The translations under genes were made by a program, and so were the position numbers. Shown here one piece after another: positions 13,360 through 13,435 of a stretch of DNA of 13,435 nucleotides (position 1 is its first letter; every line of letters starts with the position of its first letter). The DNA comes from an uncultured Bacteroides sp. (GTDB lineage Bacteria > Bacteroidota > Bacteroidia > Bacteroidales > Bacteroidaceae), in assembly GCA_934716785.1 (NCBI GenBank), contig CAKUYM010000090.1, positions 1 through 13,435 of the forward strand. The letters are read 5' to 3'. Under the pieces are notes generated by a model. The model saw nothing but the letters and a program-made list of their open reading frames with translations, had not been told where the DNA came from and searched no databases.

Positions 13360-13435
13360 GTTTCCTACGTTGGAACTCCCGTTCCCAAGCGGGAAACTGG
13401 AGTTTCTGCGTAGGAAACGATAGTTTCCGTGCATG
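13360..13435. repeat. GTTTCC/GGAAAC inverted-repeat element, continuing past the window
   Basis: GTTTCCTACG (13360-13369) and CGTAGGAAAC (13409-13418) are perfect inverted arms. Inside, GGAACTCC (13372-13379) faces GGAGTTTC (13399-13406), and GTTCCC (13381-13386) faces GGGAAAC (13391-13397) around AAGC, so the whole block folds into one long hairpin. A further GTTTCC starts at 13422 and runs towards the window edge, so this may be the first unit of an array. Confidence 0.8.

Larger units (their letters stand above)
12881..13435. other. Gene-free end region with repeat structures
   Basis: About 555 bases show no coding frame I would defend. Besides the two repeat groups listed separately, it holds a small TTTCGC/GCGAAA inverted repeat (13045-13050 with 13065-13070). 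The rest is A+T-rich and featureless to my reading. Confidence 0.6.

Noticed and set aside
13104..13435. CRISPR array
   Set aside because: Repeats are short, alternate in orientation and are unevenly spaced; there are no regular spacers and no cas genes.

Overview
The window reads as a chromosomal stretch from a Bacteroides-type (Bacteroidota) gut bacterium. The outer-membrane receptor has the CarboxypepD_reg-like N-terminus typical of that phylum, several intergenic regions carry the Bacteroides -7 promoter box TAnnTTTG, strong Shine-Dalgarno sites are lacking, and the intergenic ends carry short GC-rich inverted repeats.

Layout. (1) Positions 1-3253, + strand: a promoter box, a cobalamin riboswitch, a BtuB-like TonB-dependent receptor and the corrin-ring methyltransferase CbiL form one B12 uptake/biosynthesis unit. 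(2) Positions 3254-4810 hold no intact gene: a 73-codon remnant, two TGTCACA/TGTGACA hairpins, a small frameshifted ORF and a terminator-like hairpin. (3) Positions 4811-10518, - strand: a tight six-gene operon in transcription order prepilin-like protein, short prepilin peptidase, GspE/PilB ATPase, secretin, GspL/PilN-like and GspM/PilO-like protein. This is a compact type II secretion/type IV filament machine. It has no platform protein (GspF/PilC), no minor pilins and no retraction ATPase in the window. (4) Positions 10519-11008: the operon's promoter region and otherwise non-coding or decayed DNA. (5) Positions 11009-12814, - strand: a TetR-family regulator followed by a stand-alone beta-ketoacyl-ACP synthase III homologue, with a 20-bp palindromic operator between them. 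(6) Positions 12881-13435: gene-free, with two families of strong inverted repeats.

The most interesting reading links regions 3 and 5. The palindrome in front of the ketosynthase (CATACCGAACAATTGGTATG on the - strand) matches 15 of 20 bases of a sequence beside the -7 box of the secretion operon (TATACCGTACGGTTGTTATG on the + strand at 10625-10644). The TetR protein may therefore control both a small-molecule (acyl-condensing) enzyme and a minimal filament/secretion machine. This is inference from sequence similarity only. The B12 unit is visibly richer in G+C than the A+T-rich secretion and TetR/ketosynthase regions, so the part after position 3254 may be accessory or acquired.
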